From Sphingopyxis jiangsuensis (GTDB lineage: Bacteria; Pseudomonadota; Alphaproteobacteria; Sphingomonadales; Sphingomonadaceae): 64,000 bases of DNA. How positions within the stretch are numbered: the first letter of the stretch is position 1; each line of letters begins with the position of its first letter. Below the pieces are notes generated by a model. It was given only the letters and a program-made list of their open reading frames with translations, had not been told where the DNA came from and did not search any database. Location: contig NZ_JAERPO010000002.1 of NCBI RefSeq assembly GCF_016734905.1, positions 1,197,524 to 1,261,523 on the forward strand, in the 5' to 3' direction. Positions 17,888 to 25,526 of the stretch are shown here, piece by piece. The translations under genes were made by a program, and so were the position numbers.

Positions 17888-19425
17888 GCGAACAGCCCGT
17901 GGATATACCAGCGCGGGTCGGGCTTCTCGTCATAAAGGCCGTGACGGAAGAGCCAGAAGCGGCGGCCCTGCGCGTCCTCGACGCGGTAATAGTCGCGCGT
18001 CAGGCCCGCATTGTCGCGGCGGCGCCACCATTCGGCGGCGATGCGCTCGGGGCCTTCGTAACGGCGCACCGCGTGCATCGCACGGCGCCAGCGGAAACGG
18101 TGCGGCGGGCCGTCGGGGACTTCGGCGATCACCTCGATCGGTTGCGGCGGGTCAAAGAGGTGGAAGGGGCGCGCCGGCGGTTCGCCGGGCTCGGGCGCGG
18201 GCCAGGGCATCGGCGGCGGCGCGGTGATCGCGGGGAGCGCGAGCTGCGCCTGCTCGGGGATATGCGTATCCTCGGCGCGTAGTCGCTGCACGCGCCTGCG
18301 CCCCAGCCGCGTCGTCATCCGGTCGACCAGCTCGTTCATCGCCCCGTCCTCGATCGACTTGCGCACTTCGCCCCCCTCGAGCTTCAATTGCGTCGCGCCG
18401 AGCGGGTCGAGGCGCGGGACGGCAAAGCGGATCATGTCGAAACCGAAGCCGGGATCGAGCGGGTCGGTCAGGCTGTCCATCCGCTCGGCAAAGAGGCGCA
18501 TCACCAGCCCCGCGTCGCGCGTCGGATGGCCCGTCTCGACATCGATGCTTCGCGCAAGGCCGTCGCTGCGAAAGAAGGTCGCGCGGAAATGCCGCCCGCC
18601 CTTGCCGCGCTCGCCGAGCTCTTCAATGGCTTCGGCGGCAAGCTCGGCGAGGACCTTGGTCGCATGCGCGGTGCTGCCGAGCGGCTCGGCGAAGCGGCGC
18701 TCGACCGCGATCGGGGGTAAGGCGATGCGCGGATCGAGCGGGCTCGGCGCGTCGCCGAGGATGCGCCGGAGCGCCGTCGTCGCATCGCCTCCGAAGCGCG
18801 CTGCGATATTCGCCATCGGGCGACCGGCAAGGTCGCCGATGCTTTTCAGTCCCGCGCGGACGAGCGCGGTCGTCGCTTCGGGGGCGAGTTCGAGCGCGGC
18901 GACGGGCAGGCGGCGAACCGCCGCCGCTTCGTCGGGCGCCGGGCGCGTCTGGTAGCGTGCGAGCGCGCGCGCCGCGTCGGCGGTCGGGCCGAAGGCGTGG
19001 CGCACGCTCATGCCGAGCCGCGCCAGTCGCATCTCGGCATCGGCGACGAGACCGGCTTCGTCCCCGAAAAGATGTTCAGCCCCTGCAATGTCGAGGATCA
19101 GCCCGTCGGGGGCATCGAGCGCGACGAGCGGCGTGTAGCGGTTGCAGCCTAATGCGAGCCGGTCGAGCCAGGCATGATCGGCAATCGGGTCGTGGGCGAC
19201 GGTGAGCAGTTCGGGAACGCGCGCGCGCGCGTTGGCGAGCGGCATGCCGACAGCCAGCCCGGCTGCCTGCGCGGCTGCGTCGATGTGCGCGATGCGCAGC
19301 GCGCCGCGTATCTTCTCGACAAAGACGAGCGGAGCGTCAGGCGGCTGCGGCGCCGTGCGGACGAGCCGCTCGGCGGGCAGGTAGGGGAAGAACAGCGCGA
19401 GATAGCGCCGGCTCCCCGAAGGCAT
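17884..19425 (-). CDS. imuB: ImuB, inactive Y-family polymerase homologue (mutasome hub)
   Basis: ImuB is a catalytically dead Y-family protein that tethers DnaE2 to the beta clamp and ImuA. The 513-residue product begins with RRYLALFFPYLPAERLVR, has the Y-family fold with helix-hairpin-helix (LVRAGLKSIGDLAGRPMANIAARFG) and a C-terminal extension; QLALPA about 115 residues from the end is a candidate clamp-binding motif. The start is ambiguous between two ATGs 9 nt apart (19425 or 19434); either one overlaps the end of imuA by about 90 nt in another frame. Confidence 0.93.
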   Translation of the reverse strand: MPSGSRRYLALFFPYLPAERLVRTAPQPPDAPLVFVEKIRGALRIAHIDAAAQAAGLAVGMPLANARARVPELLTVAHDPIADHAWLDRLALGCNRYTPLVALDAPDGLILDIAGAEHLFGDEAGLVADAEMRLARLGMSVRHAFGPTADAARALARYQTRPAPDEAAAVRRLPVAALELAPEATTALVRAGLKSIGDLAGRPMANIAARFGGDATTALRRILGDAPSPLDPRIALPPIAVERRFAEPLGSTAHATKVLAELAAEAIEELGERGKGGRHFRATFFRSDGLARSIDVETGHPTRDAGLVMRLFAERMDSLTDPLDPGFGFDMIRFAVPRLDPLGATQLKLEGGEVRKSIEDGAMNELVDRMTTRLGRRRVQRLRAEDTHIPEQAQLALPAITAPPPMPWPAPEPGEPPARPFHLFDPPQPIEVIAEVPDGPPHRFRWRRAMHAVRRYEGPERIAAEWWRRRDNAGLTRDYYRVEDAQGRRFWLFRHGLYDEKPDPRWYIHGLFA

Positions 19426-20128
19426 GTTCGTCATGTTTCCAGTCCAGTCGCCAGCGTCCGCCCGCAGGGCCGGCGCGCCAGCGCAAGAGTTCGAGGTCGA
19501 AGGCGGGCGCGCCGGGGGCATCGGCCGCGAGCGCGCGCGACGGTGCGGCGGCGACGCTCCAGCGCGTTTCGGCGATGCTCGGTGCGGGAAGGGCATTGAG
19601 GCGCAGCATCAACAAAGTGGTACCCGCATCGCGTGCGCCGAGCGCGAGGCGCCGTCCTGCGGTCAGGTCGAGCAGCGGGAAGCGCCCCCAGCTTTCGACG
19701 ATGACCGCCGCCGATCCGGTGCAGCGCGCGGCATCGTTCGCGCAGGCGAGCAGCATCTTGGCATCGGGAACCTCGACGATCAGCAGCCGGTCGGGGCTGC
19801 CGCCAAGCTCGGCGATCCCCGGCGCATAGATGTGCCCGATGCGGCGCGCGGCGTCGGCAGTGCGCAGCCAGATGAGCGGTGCGTGCGCGTCGCTTCGCAG
19901 CGCGAGCAGCGCGGCGAAGGCCGCGGCGCTCGTCGCATCGAGCGCGTCGGCGGCAAAAAATTCATGCGTCTTGCCCTTTGCCAGCCCGCCCCCGAGCGCG
20001 GCGTCGAATCCCGCATGGCCGCTCGTCAGCCGGGCTTCGGCCGGGAGGCTCGCGGGACCGCCGCTGGCGGCCAGCCGGGCGACACGTTTCCGCAGCCCGG
20101 CGAGAGAAGGGGACGACTCGCGCATCAT
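19337..20128 (-). CDS. imuA: ImuA, RecA-like mutasome accessory protein
   Basis: ImuA is a RecA/SulA-like protein needed for ImuB-DnaE2 mutagenesis. The 263-residue product contains the family core (LTSGHAGFDAALGGGLAKGKTHEFFA, then PLIWLRTADAARRIGHIYAPG and VIVESWGRFPLLDLTAGRRLALGARDAGT). A classic Walker A GKT is not intact: the equivalent position reads GLAKGKTHE. It is first in the imuA-imuB-dnaE2 operon, directly behind a LexA box. Two adjacent ATGs exist; I take the first. Confidence 0.92.
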   Translation of the reverse strand: MMRESSPSLAGLRKRVARLAASGGPASLPAEARLTSGHAGFDAALGGGLAKGKTHEFFAADALDATSAAAFAALLALRSDAHAPLIWLRTADAARRIGHIYAPGIAELGGSPDRLLIVEVPDAKMLLACANDAARCTGSAAVIVESWGRFPLLDLTAGRRLALGARDAGTTLLMLRLNALPAPSIAETRWSVAAAPSRALAADAPGAPAFDLELLRWRAGPAGGRWRLDWKHDEHAFGEPALSRAVLPLPARRAARPHGAAAA

Positions 20129-20130
20129 TT

Positions 20131-20145
20131 GTTCCTGATATGTTC
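20131..20145. promoter_or_regulatory. LexA (SOS) box of imuA-imuB-dnaE2
   Basis: GTTC-N7-GTTC (GTTCCTGATATGTTC), the alphaproteobacterial LexA operator, ends 2 nt before the imuA ATG and includes the AGGAAC that serves as its ribosome-binding site on the minus strand. Known biology: LexA represses this cassette until RecA-triggered cleavage. Confidence 0.9.
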
Positions 20146-20227
20146 TATAAGCGCGCCAAGGGCGTCGCTTGTCAAGCGGAGTCAGGAGAAACGAAGATGC
20201 TGCGGCGCAGCTTTGCCGGCCGCTGCC

Positions 20228-21286
20228 TCAGGTGTCGGCTGGAGCAGCGGCGACCGACTGGCGTTCGACGAGAATCGACGGCAACACCGGGCTTTCGTCA
20301 CTCGCGACCTTCGCGCCGAAACCGAGGAAATCGGGCACCAGCGTGCGTGCCGCGCGCGATCCCATTTCGCGGATCGGCCAGCGCACCGTCGTCAGTGCGG
20401 GCCAGATATGCGTCGCGGTCGGGCTGTCGTCGAAACCAATGATCGATAATTGGCCGGGCACCGCGATGCCCTTGCCGTGCGCGATGCCCATCACCCCGGC
20501 GGCCATTTCGTCGTTCGAGCAGAAAATGGCGGTCGGCGGCGACGCGAGTGCGAGCAGCGCTTCGCCCGCCTCGACCCCCGAGGCATAACGATAATTGCCG
20601 CGCGCATGATAGGCGTCGGGAAGTTCGAGCCCCGCCTCGGCCAGCGCCTCCATGAACCCCTTTTCGCGCTCGGCGGCCGAGCGGAAGCCCGCAGGACCGC
20701 GCACGAAACCGATACGGCGATGCCCGCGCGCGATCAGCCCGCGCACCGCTTCGGCAACCACCTCGCGGTCGTTCGACGACACGCAATGGCGCGCATCGTC
20801 GAGCAGCGCCGAACCGACGCGGACATAGCGGACGCCCAGATTTTCGCAGAGCGCGGCAAGATCGTCATTTTCCGAGATCGGCGGCAACAGCATCGCGCCG
20901 ATCGGCCGCTGCTTTTCAAGGAAGACGCGGACATCGTCGAGCATCTTGTCCGACCCGCGATCGACCGGGCGAACGAGCAGCGCAAGATCGCTGTCCTTGA
21001 TCGCGTCGAGCACGCCCTGCTGAAAATTGAGCACGGTCTGCGCATTCGGATTGTCGTGGAGCAGTGCGATCAGGAAGTTGCGGCGAAAGGCGAGCGCGCG
21101 CGCCTGCGGATTGGGAACGAAGCCCAATTGCTCGATCGCCTGCTCGACCGCGCGGCGCGTCTTTTCGGTCAGAAACTCGGACCGGTTGATGACGCGGCTG
21201 ACAGTCTTTTTCGACACTCCCGCGAGCGCCGCCACATCGTTGATTGTCGGCTGTTTGCCCCCCGGCCCCTTGCCCTGTGCCGCCAT
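20228..21286 (-). CDS. LacI-family transcriptional regulator of the pectin/uronate locus
   Basis: The 352-residue protein has an N-terminal LacI helix-turn-helix (TINDVAALAGVSKKTVSRVIN, about residues 14-34), hinge helix (NPQARALAFRR) and a periplasmic-binding-protein-like effector domain ending near the C-terminus (IFCSNDEMAAGVMGIA, LSIIGFDDSP). It is divergent from the isomerase-kduD-kdgK operon; two ACCGGT palindromes lie between them, and three more lie in the other promoters of the locus, so it probably represses the whole pathway and itself. The effector is likely a pathway intermediate such as KDG or a uronate; this is inference. Start chosen at MAAQGKGPGG; the frame extends further upstream but only across the operator region. 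Confidence 0.92.
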   Translation of the reverse strand: MAAQGKGPGGKQPTINDVAALAGVSKKTVSRVINRSEFLTEKTRRAVEQAIEQLGFVPNPQARALAFRRNFLIALLHDNPNAQTVLNFQQGVLDAIKDSDLALLVRPVDRGSDKMLDDVRVFLEKQRPIGAMLLPPISENDDLAALCENLGVRYVRVGSALLDDARHCVSSNDREVVAEAVRGLIARGHRRIGFVRGPAGFRSAAEREKGFMEALAEAGLELPDAYHARGNYRYASGVEAGEALLALASPPTAIFCSNDEMAAGVMGIAHGKGIAVPGQLSIIGFDDSPTATHIWPALTTVRWPIREMGSRAARTLVPDFLGFGAKVASDESPVLPSILVERQSVAAAPADT

Positions 21287-21401
21287 AAACGCATCTTCCC
21301 TTTTTGAGGCCAGGATTATTGTGCCCAAGCCCCTGTTGCGCCTGTGATGGGCGCTCGGCGCGGCGAAATCAACCGCGACCATTCCCTGTCCGGCGATATT
21401 T

Positions 21402-21413
21402 GATACCGGTGTC
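21402..21413. promoter_or_regulatory. LacI-type operator, copy 1
   Basis: GATACCGGTGTC differs by one base from the perfect palindrome GACACCGGTGTC found in front of the hydratase-exuT operon. It lies between the LacI gene and the isomerase gene and could mediate autoregulation. Confidence 0.7.
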
Positions 21414-21448
21414 GGGGGCCGCGCGCCGCATCAAGGCGACCAAGATTA

Positions 21449-21477
21449 TTGACACCGGTTACCAAAATGACTAATTT
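21449..21477 (+). promoter_or_regulatory. predicted sigma-70 promoter of the isomerase-kduD-kdgK operon
   Basis: TTGACA (21449-21454) and TAATTT (21472-21477) are separated by 17 nt. The LacI-type operator starts inside the -35 box, so a bound repressor would block RNA polymerase. Predicted start is ~20 nt before the AAAGGA ribosome-binding site. Confidence 0.55.
21451..21462. promoter_or_regulatory. LacI-type operator, copy 2
   Basis: GACACCGGTTAC, identical to the copy upstream of the pectate lyase gene and the exact reverse complement of the one before the TonB receptor. It overlaps the -35 box of the operon promoter. Confidence 0.75.
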
Positions 21478-21506
21478 GCCGCAAAACCCATCAAAGGAAC
21501 CGGATC

Positions 21507-22160
21507 ATGAAAATTGCGCTGATCACCGAGAACAGCCAGGCCGCCAAGAACAGCGTCATCCACGAAGCCCTGACCGCGGTCGCCGAACCGCTGGGCCATG
21601 AAGTGTTCAACTATGGCATGTATTCGGCCGAGGACAGCGCATCGCTGACCTATGTGATGAACGGCCTGCTCACCGGCATCCTGCTCAATTCGAAGGCGGC
21701 GGACTTCGTCGTCACCGGCTGCGGCACCGGCATGGGATCGATGCTCGCCTGCAATTCGATGCCCGGCGTCTTCTGCGGCCTCGTGATCGATCCGACCGAC
21801 GCCTTCCTCTTTGCCCAGATCAACGACGGCAACGCGATTTCGATGCCCTATGCCAAGGGTTTCGGCTGGGCCGCCGAGCTCAACCTTCAGGATTGCTATC
21901 GCAAGTTGTTCGACGGCGAATCGGGCCTTGGCTATCCGAAAGAGCGCGCTGAAATCATGCGCAAGAACCGCGGCATCCTGAAGGATCTGAAGGCCGCATC
22001 GTGCAACGACATGCTGAACGTGCTCAAGAATGTCGATCAGGACCTGCTTCGCGCCGCGATCGCGGGCGAGCGCTTCGCCGACTATTTCTACGCCAATTCG
22101 CAGGACGAAGCGATCAGCGACTATCTGAAGAGCGTGTCGGCGGAGGCGGCGCTCGCCTGA
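21507..22160 (+). CDS. RpiB/LacA/LacB-family sugar isomerase, candidate 4-deoxy-5-hexosulose-uronate isomerase (DhuI-type)
   Basis: The 217-residue protein belongs to the RpiB/LacA/LacB family: it begins KIALITENSQAAKN, has the family's cysteine-glycine motif VVTGCGTGMGSMLACN (about residues 68-83) and a following GLVIDPTDAFLFAQINDGNAISM. In streptococci a member of this family (DhuI) isomerises the unsaturated-uronate product DHU before reduction by DhuD. Here the gene is first in an operon with kduD (1 nt gap) and kdgK, exactly where kduI would be, and no cupin-type KduI is visible in the window. Predicted role: DHU to 3-deoxy-2,5-diketogluconate isomerisation in the cytoplasm. A ribose-5-phosphate or galactose-6-phosphate isomerase role is less likely from context. 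Confidence 0.8.
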   Translation: MKIALITENSQAAKNSVIHEALTAVAEPLGHEVFNYGMYSAEDSASLTYVMNGLLTGILLNSKAADFVVTGCGTGMGSMLACNSMPGVFCGLVIDPTDAFLFAQINDGNAISMPYAKGFGWAAELNLQDCYRKLFDGESGLGYPKERAEIMRKNRGILKDLKAASCNDMLNVLKNVDQDLLRAAIAGERFADYFYANSQDEAISDYLKSVSAEAALA

Positions 22161-22161
22161 T

Positions 22162-22917
22162 ATGACGATTCCCTTCGATCTTACGGGCCGCGTCGCGCTC
22201 GTCACCGGCGCCAACACCGGCATCGGTCAGGGCATCGCGCTCGCGCTTGCAGCGGCGGGGGCCGATGTCGCCGCCGCGGGCCGTTCGCCCGCGACCGAGA
22301 CGGTGGACAAGGTCCGCGCACTCGGCCGCAAGGCCGAGAATTTCAAGGCCGACCTGTCGGGCGTCGCGGCGGTGCAGCCGCTCGTCGACGCGGTAATCGC
22401 CGAATTCGGGCGCATCGACATCCTCGTCAACAATGCCGGCATCATCCGCCGCGCCGACGCGGTCGATTTCACCGAGGAAGATTGGGATGCGGTGATGGAC
22501 ACCAATCTCAAGACGCTTTTCTTCCTTTGCCAGTCGGTCGGGCGCCACATGATTTCGCGGGGAAGCGGCAAGATCATCAACATCGCATCGATGCTCACCT
22601 TTCAGGGCGGCATCCGCGTGCCGAGCTATACGGCGTCGAAGTCGGGCGTCGGCGGACTGACCAAGCTGCTCGCCAACGAATGGGCGGCGAAGGGCATTCA
22701 GGTCAACGCGATCGCGCCGGGTTATATCGCGACGAACAACACTGCCGCGCTGCAGGCCGACGAAACACGCAACCGCCAGATCATGGAGCGTATCCCGGCG
22801 GGGCGCTGGGGCGATCCTGCCGACATCGGCGGCGCGGCGGTCTTCCTCGCGTCGAAGGCGTCCGATTATGTGCAGGGCCATATCCTCGCGGTCGACGGCG
22901 GTTGGCTCGCGCGCTAG
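22162..22917 (+). CDS. kduD: 2-dehydro-3-deoxy-D-gluconate 5-dehydrogenase KduD (short-chain dehydrogenase)
   Basis: KduD reduces 3-deoxy-2,5-diketogluconate to 2-keto-3-deoxygluconate (KDG). The 251-residue SDR has the cofactor motif TGANTGIGQGIA, NNAG, catalytic Ser in NIASMLTFQGG and the YTASK catalytic pair. The signature stretch SMLTFQGGIRVPSYTASKSGV is typical of KduD. It starts 1 nt after the isomerase stop and is followed by kdgK, which supports the assignment. Some family members act on 2-deoxygluconate. Confidence 0.92.
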   Translation: MTIPFDLTGRVALVTGANTGIGQGIALALAAAGADVAAAGRSPATETVDKVRALGRKAENFKADLSGVAAVQPLVDAVIAEFGRIDILVNNAGIIRRADAVDFTEEDWDAVMDTNLKTLFFLCQSVGRHMISRGSGKIINIASMLTFQGGIRVPSYTASKSGVGGLTKLLANEWAAKGIQVNAIAPGYIATNNTAALQADETRNRQIMERIPAGRWGDPADIGGAAVFLASKASDYVQGHILAVDGGWLAR

Positions 22918-22983
22918 CATCGACCGGCTCGGCGCTACAGCAGAACAATAAAGGGCCGACCGCGTCGGCAAACGGGAGTTGGG

Positions 22984-23991
22984 ATGGGCAGGCTGGTCTT
23001 TTTCGGCGAATTGCTGATCCGCTTGACCGCGCCCGGCAATGAATTGCTGATGCAGTCGCCCGTGCTCGACCTGCATGTCGGCGGGGCCGAGGCGAATGTC
23101 GCGATCGGCCTCGCGCATCTCGGCCATGACTGCGCGATGGTCGGCAAGGTTCCTTCCAATGCTCTGGGTCGCGGAGCAGCGGCGGCGGTGCGCGGCGCAG
23201 GCGTCGATTGCACCGCCGTCACTACTGGCCCCGGGCGCATGGGGCTCTATTTCCTCAGCGTTGGCGCCGGCCTTCGTTCCTCCGAAATCGTCTATGACCG
23301 CGCAGGGTCGAGCTTCGCGGCGAGCGGGGCCGGGGATTATGACTGGGAAACACTGCTCTCTGGCGCAGGGCTGCTGCACCTGTCGGGGATCACCCCGGCG
23401 CTCGGGCCGCGCTCGGCCGATGCGGCACTGGCGGCGGCACGCGCGGCAAAGCGTCTGGGCGTGCCGGTCAGCTTCGACGGCAATTACCGCGCGATGCTGT
23501 GGGAGGCGTGGGACAGCGACCCGCGCGCCATCCTGTCCGAACTCATCGGCAGCGCCGACATATTGTTCGGCAACCACCGCGACCTGTCGCTCGTGCTGGG
23601 CCAGGAATTCAGCGGCGACGGCGAGGACCGGCGGCGCGAGGCGGCGGAGGCGGGCTTTGCCGCTTTCCCGTCGCTGCGGCTCATCGCTTCGACCGCGCGT
23701 CATACGGTGACCGCCGACCATCACCGCATCGCGGCACGCGTCGACCTGAGGGACAGCGCGCATCAGACGGGCGAGATCGATGTCACCGGCATCGTCGACC
23801 GCATTGGCGCGGGCGACGCCTTCGCCGCGGGCGTGCTCCACGCGCATCTTGCGGGCGGCGACGCCGAGGCGATGGCGAAAAGCGGGCTTGCGCTCACCTG
23901 CCTCAAACATTCGCTTCCCGGCGATGCCAGCCGCTTCGGACAGGGCGATATCGACGCCTTTCACGGTGGCGGGCTCGATGTCCGGCGCTAG
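22984..23991 (+). CDS. kdgK: 2-dehydro-3-deoxygluconokinase KdgK (PfkB family)
   Basis: KdgK phosphorylates KDG to KDPG, the last step of uronate catabolism before KDPG aldolase (no aldolase gene is in the window). The 335-residue protein has the PfkB start (GRLVFFGELLIRLTAPG), sugar-binding GGAEANVAIGLAHLG, and the ATP/anion-hole motif DRIGAGDAFAAGVLHAHL near residue 275. The ATG follows GGGAG. Its last 14 nt overlap the downstream esterase gene. Confidence 0.93.
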   Translation: MGRLVFFGELLIRLTAPGNELLMQSPVLDLHVGGAEANVAIGLAHLGHDCAMVGKVPSNALGRGAAAAVRGAGVDCTAVTTGPGRMGLYFLSVGAGLRSSEIVYDRAGSSFAASGAGDYDWETLLSGAGLLHLSGITPALGPRSADAALAAARAAKRLGVPVSFDGNYRAMLWEAWDSDPRAILSELIGSADILFGNHRDLSLVLGQEFSGDGEDRRREAAEAGFAAFPSLRLIASTARHTVTADHHRIAARVDLRDSAHQTGEIDVTGIVDRIGAGDAFAAGVLHAHLAGGDAEAMAKSGLALTCLKHSLPGDASRFGQGDIDAFHGGGLDVRR

Positions 23992-25408
23992 GCCGACGCG
24001 CCGCGCGCTGCTCGCGGCTGGGGCCGTGGCCGCGTTTGCCCCGCCGCTATTCGCTCGCACGGCGCCGCGGGTCGCGGCGTTTAAGGGCATTCGCTACGCA
24101 ACCGCCGAACGCTTTGCGGCGCCGGTCGCGCTGCTCGACAACCGCAAGGCGCTCGGCGCCTTCGGTCCCGCCTGCCCGCAGCGCGGGGGCCAGTATCAGC
24201 CGCAGTCGGAAGACTGTCTTTTCCTCAACATCTGGACGCCGTCGACCGAGGCACGCGCCAGGCGTCCCGTCATGGTCTATTTCCACGGCGGCGCCTATTC
24301 GGCCGGCAGCGTGACCGATCCGATCAACGACGGTGCGGCGCTCGCGGCGCGCGGCGATGTCGTCGTCGTCACGGTCAACCACCGGCTGAACGCGCTGGGT
24401 TATCTCTATTTGCTCGGCCGCTACCCCGACAGCGGCAATGCCGGGCAGCTCGACCTGATCGCCGCGCTCCAATGGGTGCAGCGCAATATCGCGGCCTATG
24501 GCGGCGATCCGGCCAATGTCACCGTCTTCGGCCAGTCGGGCGGCGGCGCGAAAATCGCGACCCTGATGGCGATGCCTGCCGCCGAAGGGCTGTTCCACAA
24601 GGCGATCACGATGAGCGGGCAGCAGGTGACGGCGTCGGGGCCGCTCAACGCAGCGAAGCGCGCCGAGGCCTTCCTTGCAAGGCTGGGCGCGGGCGTCGAT
24701 CCCGCGACGGCTCCCGTCGAGGCGCTCGTCGACGCGCTCGACGCCACCGATCCGGTGCTCGGCGGGGGCGTCTATATGGGCCCGGTACTCGATATGAAGC
24801 ACCTCATGCGCCACCCCTTCTGGCCCGACGCCGCGCCGCAGTCGCGCGCCATCCCGATGCTGCTCGGCAATACGGTGCTGGAAACGCGCGCCTTCTATGC
24901 CCCCGACGGAAAGCAGCTTGCGGGGCTGGACTTTGCCAATCTCGCCGAGCGGATCGCGCCCGAGATGCGCATCGACATTCATCCCGAGTGGGTGGTGAAG
25001 CAATTTCGGGCGCGCTATCCCGATTCGCCGCCGCCCGAACTCTTTCACCGCATCGTCACCGCCGCGCGAAGCTGGCGCGGGCAGGTCGAGGAGGCCGAGG
25101 CGCGGGCCCAGGCTGGCGTGCCCGCTTTCGTCTATCAGCTCGATTTCGAGGATGCGAAGCACACCGACGATATCGGTTTCGCTTTCGGGACCACCCCCGA
25201 TGCGAGCCCCGCGCAGCGGGCGATGAGCGACCGGATGATGGACGCCTTTGTCCGTTTCGCGCGTACGGGCGATCCGGGCTGGCCCGCCTATGAGCTGGAC
25301 CGGCGCGCGACGATGATCTTCGATACGGTCAGCCGCGTCGAAAGCGACCCGCGCCGCTGGGAGCGCGAATTGTTCGCGCGCGTGCCCTATATCCAGCCGG
25401 GAACGTAA
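23978..25408 (+). CDS. exported type-B carboxylesterase
   Basis: The 476-residue protein is a carboxylesterase/alpha-beta hydrolase with nucleophile motif FGQSGGGAKI, oxyanion HGGAY (FHGGAYSAGS), the SEDCLFLNIWTP family signature and a C-terminal His region. A twin-Arg leader (TRRALLAAGAVAAFAPP) suggests Tat export. It starts inside the end of kdgK (14 nt overlap) and shares the operator-controlled operon, so a role in removing acetyl, methyl or feruloyl groups from pectin fragments is likely, though the natural ester is unknown. It is the last gene before an intergenic repeat. Confidence 0.85.
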   Translation: MSGARPTRRALLAAGAVAAFAPPLFARTAPRVAAFKGIRYATAERFAAPVALLDNRKALGAFGPACPQRGGQYQPQSEDCLFLNIWTPSTEARARRPVMVYFHGGAYSAGSVTDPINDGAALAARGDVVVVTVNHRLNALGYLYLLGRYPDSGNAGQLDLIAALQWVQRNIAAYGGDPANVTVFGQSGGGAKIATLMAMPAAEGLFHKAITMSGQQVTASGPLNAAKRAEAFLARLGAGVDPATAPVEALVDALDATDPVLGGGVYMGPVLDMKHLMRHPFWPDAAPQSRAIPMLLGNTVLETRAFYAPDGKQLAGLDFANLAERIAPEMRIDIHPEWVVKQFRARYPDSPPPELFHRIVTAARSWRGQVEEAEARAQAGVPAFVYQLDFEDAKHTDDIGFAFGTTPDASPAQRAMSDRMMDAFVRFARTGDPGWPAYELDRRATMIFDTVSRVESDPRRWERELFARVPYIQPGT

Positions 25409-25414
25409 AAGGCC

Positions 25415-25521
25415 GTCATTGCGAGGAGCCGAAGGCGACGAAGCAATCTCCAGCCATCGGCCTTGTGCGAGATCGATAACTGGAGATTACTCCCCCCGGC
25501 TTTCGCCGGGATCGCAATGAC
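25415..25521. repeat. intergenic inverted repeat, family A copy 1
   Basis: The element is bounded by GTCATTGCGA (25415-25424) and TCGCAATGAC (25512-25521), exact reverse complements, with a nested CAATCTCCAG/CTGGAGATTAC pair and a CCCGGC..GCCGGG arm. Related copies lie at 55102-55139 and 62386-62480. It sits between two convergent genes and may serve as a bidirectional terminator. Confidence 0.75.
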
Positions 25522-25526
25522 AACGC

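Noticed and set aside
21507..22160. A housekeeping ribose-5-phosphate isomerase B
   Set aside because: Family membership allows it, but the 1-nt spacing to kduD, the shared operator and the missing KduI make a uronate isomerase role more likely.
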